64,000 nucleotides of DNA from Actinomycetota bacterium (lineage in GTDB: Bacteria; Actinomycetota; Geothermincolia; Geothermincolales; RBG-13-55-18). Position 1 is the stretch's first letter, and each line of letters starts with the position of its first letter. Of this stretch, positions 52,429 through 61,267 are shown one piece after another. The position numbers and the translations under genes were made by a program. The stretch is from the NCBI GenBank assembly GCA_014360645.1, contig JACIXD010000017.1, positions 1-64,000 of the forward strand, read 5' to 3'. Under the pieces are notes generated by a model. It did no database searches. It saw only the letters and a list, made by a program, of their open reading frames with translations, and had not been told where the DNA came from.

Positions 52429-53187
52429 GTGCCGAGACCGGCTATGAAGTCCCACGAAGTGCGAGCGATGAAGAACCGCATCCTCCAGGCCGCGGTGGAG
52501 CTCATCGCGGAGGAGGGGTTTCAGAACCTATCCATGCGCAAGATCGCGAGCAGGATGAACATCTCCGCGCCCACCATATATTACTATTACGCCAACAAGG
52601 ACGAGCTCAACATCGCCATCCGCAAGCGGGCGGGCGAGATGCTCTACCGCAGGCTCTCCGCGGCATACCGCTCCGGCAGGGACGTGAAGGAAAAGGGATG
52701 GCGCATGGTCAAGGCGTACCTCGATTTCGGGTTGGGCATGCCCGACTATTACGCGATCATGTTCGATTCCACCGCGCCCAAGCACTCGGATTACGTCGGG
52801 ACAGAGCTGGAGGAAGCGGCGCGCGAAGAACTGGTCTCGTCCATGCGCAACGCCGAGCTCATGTGGAAGATACTGGGAGAATTCGAGCAGGCGGGCTACA
52901 TGGTGCCGGACGAGATAGAGCGCATGGGCATGGTGTTGTGGAGCGAGCTGCACGGGCTGGTGTCCCTGCACAACAACAACCTCTTCCGGGAGATAGGCTA
53001 TCCCGCTAGGAAAGATGTGTACGAGACGGCGAAGCTCTATTATGAGACCTTTCTTGCCGTCTTCGACCCGCATAGCGGTTGGATAAGGAACGGGACACCG
53101 GGGCCGGCGGGCAGGACGGAGGGCGGGGCCCGTGGTCGAGCCCCGGATTCGAGAAGGGACGCGGAGGGAAGGAGCAAACGGCCGTAG
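52429..53187 (+). CDS. TetR-family regulator
   Basis: A 252-residue regulator. The DNA-binding part is ILQAAVELIAEEGFQNLSMR, KIASRMNISAPTIYYYYANK and DELN, residues ~20-65. The ligand-binding part holds a C-terminal TetR domain resembling the WHG/DUF1956-type set. The last ~45 residues are Arg/Gly-rich and may be read-through into a GC-rich tail. The start is a GTG at 52429 behind GGAGGAGG. It lies before the corrinoid methyltransferase genes and after the exporter; its target could be either. Confidence 0.85.
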   Translation: MPRPAMKSHEVRAMKNRILQAAVELIAEEGFQNLSMRKIASRMNISAPTIYYYYANKDELNIAIRKRAGEMLYRRLSAAYRSGRDVKEKGWRMVKAYLDFGLGMPDYYAIMFDSTAPKHSDYVGTELEEAAREELVSSMRNAELMWKILGEFEQAGYMVPDEIERMGMVLWSELHGLVSLHNNNLFREIGYPARKDVYETAKLYYETFLAVFDPHSGWIRNGTPGPAGRTEGGARGRAPDSRRDAEGRSKRP

Positions 53188-53363
53188 CTGCTGTCGCTGC
53201 CGAAGAGGAACGAAGAGAGGCGGCGCAGGCCCCGGCCTCGATTCCGGGGTCTTGAAGCGGATGCTCCGGATAGCGCCTGAGAGAAAGCAGCACGGACCGC
53301 GATCTGATTCCGTGATAGGTTCTTTCGGGAGAACGTCTTAAAGAGTCGGCGAAAGGATGTGGC

Positions 53364-53996
53364 ATGGAGGATTATCTTGAGCGCGTGAGGCAGGCACTTG
53401 CGGACCTGGAGGCGGACGACCTGGCGGCGCTGCTGACCGAGGCGCTCCAGGCCGGCGTGGGGGCTACCGACCTCCTGGCGGCCATGAGCGAGGCCATGGT
53501 GGAGGTGGGCAGACGCTTCGAGGCCGGAGAGTATTTCCTGGCCGACCTGGTGCTGGCGGGCGAGGAGATGAAGGTGGGGGTAGCGGTCCTGGAACCCCAC
53601 CTGACGGCAGGCGACAGGGGGCAGAAGGGTACGGTGGTCCTGTGTACCGTCAAGGGCGACATCCACGATATCGGCAAGAACCTGGTGGGGACGATGCTCT
53701 CCAGCGCCGGCTTCCGGGTGGTGGACCTGGGCGTGGACGTGCCGGCGGAGAAAGTGGTGGAGGCGGTGAAGGCCAACTCTGCCCGGGCGGTAGGTCTGTC
53801 CGTGCTCCTCACCACCATGGTGGGGTCGATAGGAGAGGTGGTGGTAAGCCTGGAGAGGGCCGGGCTCCGCGAAGGGGTGAAGGTGGCCGTGGGAGGCGCC
53901 TGCGTCACCGATGAGGTGGTGGAGCGTTACGGGGCGGACGCCATGGGCCGCGACGCAGTGGAAGCGGTGCGCATCTTCTCCGGCTGGGTGGCGTGA
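53364..53996 (+). CDS. Corrinoid (B12-binding) methyltransferase protein, MtaC/MtbC type
   Basis: A 210-residue corrinoid protein. An N-terminal helical cap domain (residues ~1-85, with EAMVEVGRRFEAGEYFLADL) precedes the Rossmann-like B12-binding fold with GDIHDIGKN near residue 100 (the His is the lower cobalt ligand), GLSVLLTTM near 145 and VAVGGACV near 175. It carries a methyl group between a substrate methyltransferase and a pterin or thiol acceptor. The following gene encodes the likely partner methyltransferase. No substrate-specific methyltransferase (MtaB, MttB or similar) is present in the window. Confidence 0.9.
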   Translation: MEDYLERVRQALADLEADDLAALLTEALQAGVGATDLLAAMSEAMVEVGRRFEAGEYFLADLVLAGEEMKVGVAVLEPHLTAGDRGQKGTVVLCTVKGDIHDIGKNLVGTMLSSAGFRVVDLGVDVPAEKVVEAVKANSARAVGLSVLLTTMVGSIGEVVVSLERAGLREGVKVAVGGACVTDEVVERYGADAMGRDAVEAVRIFSGWVA

Positions 53997-54014
53997 CGAA
54001 GGGGGTGGCCCGTG

Positions 54015-55199
54015 ATGTCCGATAAGCACCGCAGGGTCCTCGATGCCCTGGAGCAGAGGGTTCCCGACCGCGTTCCGGTCATGGACCTCATGAACGAGTT
54101 CTCCACCAGCAACGCCATCCTGGGGAAGAGACCCCATCCCCTGGGGAAGCTGGTGCGGGATCCGAGGGCATCCAGGGTCATGGACCGCCTCTTCGCGCTG
54201 CCGGGGTCCGCCCAGCTCACGGACCGCGAGATGGAGCGTTTTACCCACCTGGGGGCGGCGGCCGCGGTGAAGATGGACTACGACGCCGCATGGCTGAGCT
54301 GTTTCCCGGTGCTGCGCTTCCGCGACTCGCGCACTATGACCGATATCTTCGGCCGCTTATGCGACGTCTCCGTGGACGCGGCGGGGAACCTCGCCAACCC
54401 CATCTACCGCGAGGGTCTCATCAAGAGCCCGGAGGACTGGAAGGCCTGGCCCAAGCGTGATGTCTTCCGCCTCCCGGAGAAGGTGAACAGGGTGTTCTGG
54501 GAGGTGCAGCGCGCATACGGTGACCGCCTCTTCATCTTCGCCTTCGCCAACTACGGGCTCTTCGAGAACACCTGGCAGCCCATGGGCTTCGAGCGCTTCG
54601 CGGTGGCGGCGCGCAGGGAAAGGGATTTCCTGCGCCGGGTGATAGGTTTCTACGCCGACCTACACTGCATGCTCATGGAGGCCGTCGCCGACGCCGGGGT
54701 ACCCGGCTTCATCCATACCGACGATCTCGCCTATAAATCCGGCCCCATGCTCAGCCCGCGCCTTATCGAGGAGCTCTTCGGGGACCACTACCGGCGCATT
54801 ACCGAGACCGCGCATGCCCTGGGCCTGAAGATCGTCATGCATTCCTGCGGTAACGTCACCTCCCTCCTCGAGCACTTCGTGTCCTGGGGGTTCGATGCCG
54901 TGCATCCCCTGGAGCCCACGGCGGGGGTGGATCTTGCGGCCGCCAAGAAAGCGGTGGGGGACCGCATCTGCCTCATCGGCAACCTGGACATCACGCACAT
55001 CCTCGTGGACGGCACGCGCGAGGAGGTCTTCGCGGCGGTGCGGCGGGCTGTCGAGGACGCGGGCGAGGGCGGCGGGTTCATCCTCGCCCCCGACCACAGC
55101 CATCCCGACATATCGGTGCAGCGACTGCTCTGGATGGTGGAGGCGGCCCGCGAATACGGGACCTATCCCCCCGGCACGCACGAGGAGCCGAGCCCTTGA
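54015..55199 (+). CDS. UroD-family methyltransferase (MtaA/MtbA-like)
   Basis: A 394-residue uroporphyrinogen decarboxylase-fold protein: RVPDRVPVMDLMNEFSTSNA near the start, MKMDYDAAW-like text in AAVKMDYDAAWLSCF, TDDLAYKSGPMLSPRLIEEL near 240, IVMHSCGNVTSLLEHFVSWG with the His-x-Cys zinc motif near 280, HPLEPTAGVDL and FILAPDHSHPDISVQRL. Enzymes of this family move methyl groups from corrinoid proteins to coenzyme M or tetrahydrofolate. It starts 18 bases after the corrinoid gene. An overlapping GTG at 54012 is an equal alternative start. Confidence 0.88.
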   Translation: MSDKHRRVLDALEQRVPDRVPVMDLMNEFSTSNAILGKRPHPLGKLVRDPRASRVMDRLFALPGSAQLTDREMERFTHLGAAAAVKMDYDAAWLSCFPVLRFRDSRTMTDIFGRLCDVSVDAAGNLANPIYREGLIKSPEDWKAWPKRDVFRLPEKVNRVFWEVQRAYGDRLFIFAFANYGLFENTWQPMGFERFAVAARRERDFLRRVIGFYADLHCMLMEAVADAGVPGFIHTDDLAYKSGPMLSPRLIEELFGDHYRRITETAHALGLKIVMHSCGNVTSLLEHFVSWGFDAVHPLEPTAGVDLAAAKKAVGDRICLIGNLDITHILVDGTREEVFAAVRRAVEDAGEGGGFILAPDHSHPDISVQRLLWMVEAAREYGTYPPGTHEEPSP

Positions 55200-55324
55200 T
55201 CTCGCAGGGGGTGCCACTGGGAATAGTTTACAGCATCGCCGCCCGGTATCTTGTCGGCTAAGGGCGCGGATCCATGGTCGGAAGGGTATAATATCCTGCG
55301 GAAGAACATGCTTGCGAAAGCGGG

Positions 55325-55585
55325 ATGGATATGATCACATTCGCGTCGGATGCCGTTTCCACGGGAGAGCTGATACTCTACCTCCTTCCGGTGATCATCA
55401 TCCAGCTGGCGTTGATGGTCTATGCCCTGGTGGACCTGTTGCGCCGCGAGAAGGTGAGGACCGGCAACAAGGTACTCTGGGCGGCGGTCATCCTGCTCTT
55501 CAACCTCGTCGGCCCCATCGTCTATCTTGCCTGGGGCCGCCATCCATCCGCAGAAGAGAGTGACGCCGGCCCCGGTCCCTCATGA
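55325..55585 (+). CDS. Small membrane protein, PLDc_N domain
   Basis: An 86-residue protein with two membrane helices: LILYLLPVIIIQLALMVYAL and NKVLWAAVILLFNLVGPIVY, then LAWGR. The short basic linker LLRREKVRTGNK separates them. This is the phospholipase D N-terminal (PLDc_N) domain found as a free-standing small protein. Its function is unknown. The following ABC genes may be co-transcribed. A TATAAT lies at 55287-55292, 33 bases before the ATG. Confidence 0.75.
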   Translation: MDMITFASDAVSTGELILYLLPVIIIQLALMVYALVDLLRREKVRTGNKVLWAAVILLFNLVGPIVYLAWGRHPSAEESDAGPGPS

Positions 55586-55663
55586 GTTGCTGGAGACGGT
55601 AGGACTAACAGGGGAGCCCGGCGACCTTTCCGCGGTTGACGGGAGGACGCTCGCCCACGAGGC
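55582..55663 (+). pseudogene. Degraded duplicate of the ABC ATPase 5' end
   Basis: In frame with the next gene this reads LLETVGLTGEPGDLSAVDGR, then TLA, which lines up with LEAVGLTKRFGDLTAVDGLS of the true ATPase start 140 bases downstream. The DNA is still similar over about 75 bases. It looks like an old tandem duplication of the gene's 5' end that has since decayed, and it lies over the end of the small membrane gene. Confidence 0.45.
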
Positions 55664-55715
55664 CGTGACGGCGCAGCGTTCATGCAGGGTTCCATGGAGG
55701 ACAAGGACTCGGAAC

Positions 55716-56666
55716 ATGGCCGTTGATAACGTGCTGGAGGCGGTAGGGCTAACCAAGAGGTTCGGCGACCTCACCGCCGTGGACGGCCTGAGCTTCGCGG
55801 TGAAGCCAGGAAGGCTGGTGGGGTTCGTGGGCCCCAACGGCGCGGGAAAGACCACCACCCTGAAGATGATCCTAGGCCTGATATCGCCCGACGAGGGCAG
55901 GGTCTTCCGCTTCGGAAGGGAGGCGGACCGCAGCAACATGGAATCTCTTTCCAGGATCGGATACGTCCCCGACGTGCCTTCCTTCCCGGAGTGGATGCGC
56001 CCCTTGGAGTTCCTGGAATACATCGGCGGCTTCTTCTCCCGGGACCGCGGGGTGGTGAGGGAGAAAGCGGAGGAGATGCTGAGGGCTTTCGGCCTGGAGG
56101 GACTCCGGAAGAGGAAGGTGGAGGGTTTCAGCCGGGGAGAAAGACAGCGGCTGGGGATGGCGCAGGCGATGATGGGGGACCCCGAGCTCCTGGTGCTGGA
56201 CGAGCCCACCTCGGGCCTAGATCCCCTCGGGCGCTACGAGGTCATCACCTATATCGAGCGCATGAAGGGCAGGGCGGCGGTGCTGGTCTCCACCCACCTC
56301 CTGGAGGACGTGGAGAGGATATGCGATGACGTGCTGATGATAGACAGGGGAAAAAAGATCCTGGACGCGTCCCTCGAGGAGGTGAAGTCGCGCTGGGGAG
56401 GGAGCGTCCTCACGGTAGAGGTGGACGCGGGCGCGGACAGGCTGGCGGCGTCCCTGGCCGGCATGCCGTGGGCGAAAGGCATCTCTCAAAAGGGAGACGC
56501 CCTCGAGGTAGCGGTGTCGGACATGGGAACGGCGCGCAGGGAGATACCCGCGGCGGTGGCCGGGCTGGGTCTGGAACTGGTGAGGTTCGAGGGGCGCCCA
56601 CCCCGCCTGGAGGAGATATATATCTCCCTGACCAGGGATGGAGGAACGGAGGAAGGGCGTGAGTGA
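55716..56666 (+). CDS. ABC-2 exporter ATPase
   Basis: A 316-residue ATPase. Walker A GPNGAGKTTTLKM, signature FSRGERQRLG and Walker B LLVLDEPTSGLDP, with STHLLE at the H-loop, are intact. The C-terminal ~90 residues form the regulatory tail. The start at 55716 is chosen because the upstream in-frame part matches a degraded duplicate rather than a normal N-terminus. A permease follows with an overlap. The substrate is unknown. Confidence 0.87.
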   Translation: MAVDNVLEAVGLTKRFGDLTAVDGLSFAVKPGRLVGFVGPNGAGKTTTLKMILGLISPDEGRVFRFGREADRSNMESLSRIGYVPDVPSFPEWMRPLEFLEYIGGFFSRDRGVVREKAEEMLRAFGLEGLRKRKVEGFSRGERQRLGMAQAMMGDPELLVLDEPTSGLDPLGRYEVITYIERMKGRAAVLVSTHLLEDVERICDDVLMIDRGKKILDASLEEVKSRWGGSVLTVEVDAGADRLAASLAGMPWAKGISQKGDALEVAVSDMGTARREIPAAVAGLGLELVRFEGRPPRLEEIYISLTRDGGTEEGRE

Positions 56667-57423
56667 CCGTCTGGCCAACCAGCTCAGAAAGGACCTGCGG
56701 GAGACGGTACGCACCTACCGCGCCTGGGTGCTGGTGGGAGCCTTCGCGGTCTTCGGCATCGTGAGCCCGGTGATGATGAAGTTGCTGCCCCGCATCCTGC
56801 CGGAGTCCGAGGAGTTCCAGATCGTCTTCAAGGACACCACGGCCCTGAGCGCCGCCACCCAGTACTTCGACAACGTCACCCAGATCGTCTCGCTGATCGT
56901 GGTGATACTGGCGGCGGGAGCGGTGGCGGGCCGGAGGAATTCCGGTTTCTACCATATCCTGCTCACCAAACCGGTTAGGCGCGGAGAGGTCCTCGCCAGC
57001 TCCTTCATCACCTACGCGCTGCTCATCCTGGCCGGCCTCCTGGTGGGGCATGCTCTTTTCGGCATCTACACCGAGCTGCTCTTCGGCGGCTTGAGCCTCT
57101 GGGGACTGCTGGCATCCCTTGCAGCCTGCGCGGCCGCTCTGTGGCTGCTCCTGGCCCTGACGGTTTTTCTCGGGGTGGCGACGAAACGCGCCGCCCTGGC
57201 GGGAGTGCTCTCCTTCCTGGGCTTCTTCGTGGTCTCGCTGCTGTTGGGGCTGCTGCCCATCTCCTGGGAGATCGCGCCAGCGGCACTTTTCAGCCGCTCC
57301 TCCGAGGTGGCGGCGGGGAAGGCCGGGCTGAGCGTGTTGGTGCCGGGAATGGCGACGGCGTTTCTGGCCGCGGCCGCCCTGCTCTACGCTGCGGTGAGGA
57401 TATTCGAAAGGGCCGACCTTTGA
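56659..57423 (+). CDS. ABC-2 exporter permease
   Basis: A 254-residue permease that overlaps the ATPase stop by 8 bases with a GTG start behind GGAGGAAGG. Six membrane segments are visible: WVLVGAFAVFGIVSPVMMKL, IVSLIVVILAAGAVAGRRNS, FITYALLILAGLLVGHALFG, LWGLLASLAACAAALWLLLA, GVLSFLGFFVVSLLLGLLP and MATAFLAAAALLYAAVRIFE. It matches the ABC-2/CcmB-like permease class, with KPVRRGEVLASSF as the ATPase-facing coupling loop. Confidence 0.85.
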   Translation: MSDRLANQLRKDLRETVRTYRAWVLVGAFAVFGIVSPVMMKLLPRILPESEEFQIVFKDTTALSAATQYFDNVTQIVSLIVVILAAGAVAGRRNSGFYHILLTKPVRRGEVLASSFITYALLILAGLLVGHALFGIYTELLFGGLSLWGLLASLAACAAALWLLLALTVFLGVATKRAALAGVLSFLGFFVVSLLLGLLPISWEIAPAALFSRSSEVAAGKAGLSVLVPGMATAFLAAAALLYAAVRIFERADL

Positions 57424-57438
57424 GGGGAAGGAGGGGTG

Positions 57439-58110
57439 ATGGGCGGATCGCTGCTCATGGCCTTCGATCTCGGCGGCGGCTCCGGCCGCTGCATGCTGGT
57501 GGATCCCGAGGCGGGGGTGGTGCAGGTGGCCTCCAGGAGCTGGACGCACCCCGTGGCCCCCAACACCGCGGGGCTGGGATACGACCTGGATCTCGAGGAC
57601 ATATGGAAGAAGATGGGAGATGCGTCCCGCCAGGTCATGCGGGACTCCGGGGCCGCGCCCGGGGAGGTGGCGGGAGTGGCCGCGTGCAGCATGCGCAACA
57701 CCACCGTGCTCATGGACGCCGCAGGCGGGGTGCTTTTCGCGACGCCCAACCAGGACGCGCGCGCCCTGGGGAACGCCCTCGCCCTGGCCGAGGCCCTGGA
57801 AGCGGGCAGGCTGGCGGGCGCCGCCCTGGACATCTTCCCCGTCGAGCCGCCGGGGTCCGACGACCGCCTGGTCCGGCGTGAGGAGGTCATCGCCACGCCG
57901 CACATCGGGGGCAACACGGTGGAGACCGGCGCCCACCAGGGCCAGATGGCGGCGCAGCAGCTCCGCGACCTGCTGCGCGGCAGGGCGCCCGCGCATATCC
58001 TCAACCCCGAGGCTCTGGAAGGATTTGACTGGACGGCTCCCCGCCGCGAGCCCGCCCCCGAGGTGCAGGAGCGCCTGGCCGCCAACCCCCGGCCTTCCAT
58101 GACCTCTTAA
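57439..58110 (+). pseudogene. In-frame chimera: FGGY kinase start joined to hydroxyacid dehydrogenase end
   Basis: The first ~113 of 223 residues are the N-terminus of an FGGY carbohydrate kinase: [18 protein letters not shown] (the ATP-binding DxGT-like motif), then [16 protein letters not shown] and [14 protein letters not shown]. After about [13 protein letters not shown] the text switches to the C-terminus of a D-2-hydroxyacid dehydrogenase: [40 protein letters not shown] and LNPEAL. Neither half can be active: the kinase lacks its second domain and the dehydrogenase lacks the nucleotide-binding core. A deletion of about 1.8 kb between two neighbouring genes, leaving the frame open, would explain it. 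The junction lies near 57770-57790. GGAAGGAGGGG precedes the ATG. Confidence 0.75.
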
Positions 58111-58541
58111 CGGGCCATGTTAAGCCCCTCCTCTGCCGGGAAGAGCGGGGCGACGGGAATATGCCCGCCTCCTCAGAGGACGAAAGGGTTTTGGGACCGC
58201 TCGAAAGGACCGAAGAGGGCGAAGACCCCCTTGTCCGGGAACCGCGGAAAAAGCCCTCACGGACACGAGACTGGCTATAAGATTCGGCAGATAACCGCCC
58301 GTCTGCCGGACATTCCTCGCGTGTGGCGGTGGCGCGGCCGTCGATCACCTGTTGCCGTGCGGATGACCGCCCGTCTGCCGGATGCTACTTGCGGGGTCTC
58401 GAGGGGATGTATCCGAGAGGTCATGCTGCCGGCTGGTCCTATCGTGACCCAGGTAGGGTGCACGGTAGAGGTGGCGGTTATGCGGCCACAGGCCGGGTTC
58501 CCTTGATGCCGCTCCCTTTCCGGCGGCCGGAATGAGACCCG
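58111..58541. other. Intergenic stretch with a short direct repeat
   Basis: No gene is supported. It holds the 20-bp repeat pair listed next and GC-rich hairpin-like text near 58130-58180. Nothing else was recognised. Confidence 0.4.
58291..58382. repeat. 20-bp direct repeat with a 52-base insert
   Basis: AT.ACCGCCCGTCTGCCGGA occurs at 58291-58310 and 58363-58382 with one difference. The start-to-start distance is 72 bases, the same as for the repeat pair at 26422. Confidence 0.75.
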
Positions 58542-58648
58542 GTCAATCCTTTTTGCCGCGCAGCCTGGCGAGCTTGGGTTTCAGGAGATGCCAGAAGTGC
58601 TTATTTATGGTGTCAGTCCTTTTTGCCGCGCAGCCTGGCGAGCTTGGG
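58542..58648. repeat. 37-bp direct repeat at the end of msrA
   Basis: Copies at 58542-58578 and 58612-58648 differ at one base and enclose a 33-base insert with 13 G/C by my count. The inner copy carries the last residues LARLRGKKD and stop of msrA, so the outer copy is a displaced 3' end. Confidence 0.88.
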
Positions 58649-59137
58649 GGCGATGACCGCGCGGCAGTAGGGCTGGTCGGGATTGCGCTCGTAGTAGCGG
58701 TGGTGGTACTCCTCGGCGGGGAAGAATCTCTCCAGCCGCTTGACCTCGGTGACGATGGGACGTTCGTAACCCTCGCGTATGGAATCGATGAACCTCTCAA
58801 CTCTGTCCCTCTGCGCCTCGTCGGTGTAGAGGATGATGGACCGGTACTGCGTGCCCACGTCCGCCCCCTGCCGGTTCAGGGAGGTGGGGTCGTGGGTGGA
58901 GAAGAAGACCTCAAGGATCTCCTCCAGGCTCACCTCCCGGGGATCGAACCCCACCTCCACCACCTCGGCATGTCCGGTGGCGCCGTCGCAGACCTCGCGG
59001 TAGGTGGGGTTGGAGACGAAACCGCCAGCGTATCCCGGCGTCACCGTCACCACGCCCGCGACGGTGCGGAAGAAGGCCTCCGTGCACCAGAAGCACCCTC
59101 CTCCCAGCACTATGGTCTCGTATGCGTCACCGGCCAT
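58613..59137 (-). CDS. msrA: Peptide methionine sulfoxide reductase MsrA
   Basis: A 174-residue MsrA. The catalytic motif [10 protein letters not shown] lies near residue 14, and [20 protein letters not shown] then [11 protein letters not shown] follow, as in all MsrA enzymes. The conserved [20 protein letters not shown] block lies near 82-101. It reduces the S form of methionine sulfoxide in proteins, using thioredoxin. The gene overlaps msrB by 11 bases; msrB is upstream, so both are made from one transcript. Its 3' end is part of a direct repeat. Confidence 0.95.
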   Translation of the reverse strand: MAGDAYETIVLGGGCFWCTEAFFRTVAGVVTVTPGYAGGFVSNPTYREVCDGATGHAEVVEVGFDPREVSLEEILEVFFSTHDPTSLNRQGADVGTQYRSIILYTDEAQRDRVERFIDSIREGYERPIVTEVKRLERFFPAEEYHHRYYERNPDQPYCRAVIAPKLARLRGKKD

Positions 59138-59492
59138 CGGGGATGAACCTCATGGATATGGAGTTCACGCAGTGCCGCGTGTTCTTGGGGGTGAACCCCT
59201 CGCCCTCGAAGACGTGCCCCAGGTGGCCTCCGCACCTGGCGCAGACGATCTCCGTACGCCTGCCGTCGGCGTCGGGCTGCCGCTTCACCGCGCCGGGGAT
59301 CTCGTCGTCGAAGCTGGGCCAGCCGCACCCGGAGTGGAACTTGTCCTCCGAGCGGTAGAGGGGCGCTTCACACCGCCGGCATACGTAGGTGCCCGGCGCG
59401 AATAGGTCGGTGTACTCCCCGGTGAAGGGCGGCTCGGTCCCCTTGTGTACGATGACCCGCTCCTCCTCCGGCGTCAACTTTTTCTCTTCCAT
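59127..59492 (-). CDS. msrB: Peptide methionine sulfoxide reductase MsrB
   Basis: A 121-residue MsrB. The zinc-binding Cys pairs are visible as CRRCEAPL near residue 38 and [12 protein letters not shown] near 84, with [12 protein letters not shown] near 54. The catalytic Cys lies in [11 protein letters not shown] near 107. It reduces the R form of methionine sulfoxide and complements the downstream MsrA. The gene is first of the two-gene operon. Confidence 0.95.
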   Translation of the reverse strand: MEEKKLTPEEERVIVHKGTEPPFTGEYTDLFAPGTYVCRRCEAPLYRSEDKFHSGCGWPSFDDEIPGAVKRQPDADGRRTEIVCARCGGHLGHVFEGEGFTPKNTRHCVNSISMRFIPDGR

Positions 59493-59662
59493 GCAGTAAA
59501 TGTAACCCCTCCGCGGTCATCGACGCCATGCGCGGGGTCATGGTGGACTCGGCAGTCTCTAAGTCTCTACAGAGTGAGCATGTATCCCCCGGTTCGGCTG
59601 CGCCTGCGCCCCGGGTGCCCCCGACCTGACCCGCGGCCCGCGAGGTGTTATCATTCATACGC

Positions 59663-61267
59663 ATGGTAAAGACCATGGGAGAGGAGACGGTCTTGCGAGA
59701 AGGCGGGATGCCCGCGTACATGAAGCCGGGAGAGCTCCCCTCCCGCGCCGGCCTAGTGGTGGTCGGGGGAGGGGTGATCGGGTGCTCCATAGCCCGCGAG
59801 GCCACGCGTTTCACGTCCGACGTGGTGGTGCTGGAGAAGGAGGCCGACGTGGCGTGCGGCACCTCCAAGGCCAACAACGCCGAGGTGCACTCGGGCATCG
59901 GCGAGGACGCCGGCACCCTCAAACAGAAGCTCAACGTGCGCGGCAACCGCATGTACGACGACTTTGTGCGGGGCCTGGGGGTGGAGCTCAAGCGCCAGGG
60001 GCTGCTCATCGTGGTCACCCAGCGCGCCATCCCCCGCGACGGGGGCATGTCCGAGGACGAGCGCATGGAGCTGCTCACCCGCAAGATCCCCGAGGGCATC
60101 GTGGCCTACGGTAAGAACGCCGGCATCGAGGGCCTGCGCACCCTCTCCCGCGAAGAGGTCTTCCGCATGGAGCCCAACGTCACCCGCGAGGCGGTGGCGG
60201 GGGTCTTCGACCCCACCTACGGGCTCATCAGCCCCTACAAGCTCACCATCGCCCTCGCGGAACACGCGGTTATCAACGGCGCGAGGGTGTTTCTCAACAC
60301 GACGGTCACCGGCTTCCGCGTTGAGGACGGCGCGGTGAGGGCGGTGATCACAGACCGCGGCGAGATCGAGACCTCCCTGGTGGTCAACGCCGCCGGGGTC
60401 TTCGCCGACGAGGTGGCGGACATGGCCGGGGCGGGCGGTTTCGTGATCCATCCCCGCAAGGGGGCCACCCTGCTCTTCGACCGCCAGGTGACGGCGGAGT
60501 ACGTTAGGTCCAGCGTGGCCGAGTTCCGGCTGCCGGGCCAGAGGACCACCCAGAGCAAGGGGGGAGGGGCCATGCCCACCGCCGAGGGCAACCTGCAGCT
60601 CGGCCCCACGGCCATCGAGGTGGAGGACAAGTACGACACCTCCATCTCCGCCGAGGAGATCGAGGAGATCTTCGAGCGCTTCCACTACCTGCTGCCTGAT
60701 TTTCCCAGAGACGCCCTCATCTCCGCCTTCAGCGGCGTGCGCGCCCCCACCCTGGAGGAGGATTTCGTCATCGGAGCCTCCGAGGCGGTGCGGGGGTTCG
60801 TGAACGTGGCGGGCATCCAGTCGCCGGGCCTGGCCTCCGCCCCGGCCATCGCCGAGATGGTCCTGGGCATCCTGCACGACCTGGGGCTGCCGCGCGAGCC
60901 GCGCCCGGACTTCGACCCCGTGCGCCCCGCGCCGCCCAAGTTCTCCGAGCTCTCCAACGCGGAGCGCAACCGCCTCATCCGCGAGGACCCGCGCTGGGGG
61001 AACGTCATCTGCCGCTGCGAGACGGTGACGGAGATGGAGGTGGTGAACGCCATCCATTCCATCATCCCCGCCACCAACATGGACGCGGTGAAGCGGCGCA
61101 CCCGCACCGGCATGGGGCGATGCCAGGGCGGATTCTGCCACAACCGCGTGGCCGCCATCCTGGCCCGCGAGCTGGGCATCCCCGTCACCGCGGTCACCAA
61201 GGACGGGGAGGGCTCGCCGGTCTTTCTGGGCGCGGCCAAGGAGTTCCTGGGGGGTGGCCAGGCTTGA
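59663..61267 (+). CDS. GlpA-like FAD-dependent oxidoreductase with BFD domain
   Basis: A 534-residue flavoprotein. The FAD-binding motif LVVVGGGVIGCSIAREATR lies near residue 31, NAEVHSGIGEDAGTLK and the substrate region follow, and VNVAGIQSPGLASAPAIAEM near 380 is the second FAD-binding part. The C-terminal ~90 residues are a BFD-type [2Fe-2S] domain with CRCETVTEMEVVNAI and GRCQGGFC. This is the layout of GlpA-type glycerol-3-phosphate dehydrogenases and of their relatives of unknown substrate. It starts an operon with a second flavoprotein and DUF1667. The ATG at 59663 is tentative; a TTG at 59693 is another possibility. Confidence 0.88.
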   Translation: MVKTMGEETVLREGGMPAYMKPGELPSRAGLVVVGGGVIGCSIAREATRFTSDVVVLEKEADVACGTSKANNAEVHSGIGEDAGTLKQKLNVRGNRMYDDFVRGLGVELKRQGLLIVVTQRAIPRDGGMSEDERMELLTRKIPEGIVAYGKNAGIEGLRTLSREEVFRMEPNVTREAVAGVFDPTYGLISPYKLTIALAEHAVINGARVFLNTTVTGFRVEDGAVRAVITDRGEIETSLVVNAAGVFADEVADMAGAGGFVIHPRKGATLLFDRQVTAEYVRSSVAEFRLPGQRTTQSKGGGAMPTAEGNLQLGPTAIEVEDKYDTSISAEEIEEIFERFHYLLPDFPRDALISAFSGVRAPTLEEDFVIGASEAVRGFVNVAGIQSPGLASAPAIAEMVLGILHDLGLPREPRPDFDPVRPAPPKFSELSNAERNRLIREDPRWGNVICRCETVTEMEVVNAIHSIIPATNMDAVKRRTRTGMGRCQGGFCHNRVAAILARELGIPVTAVTKDGEGSPVFLGAAKEFLGGGQA

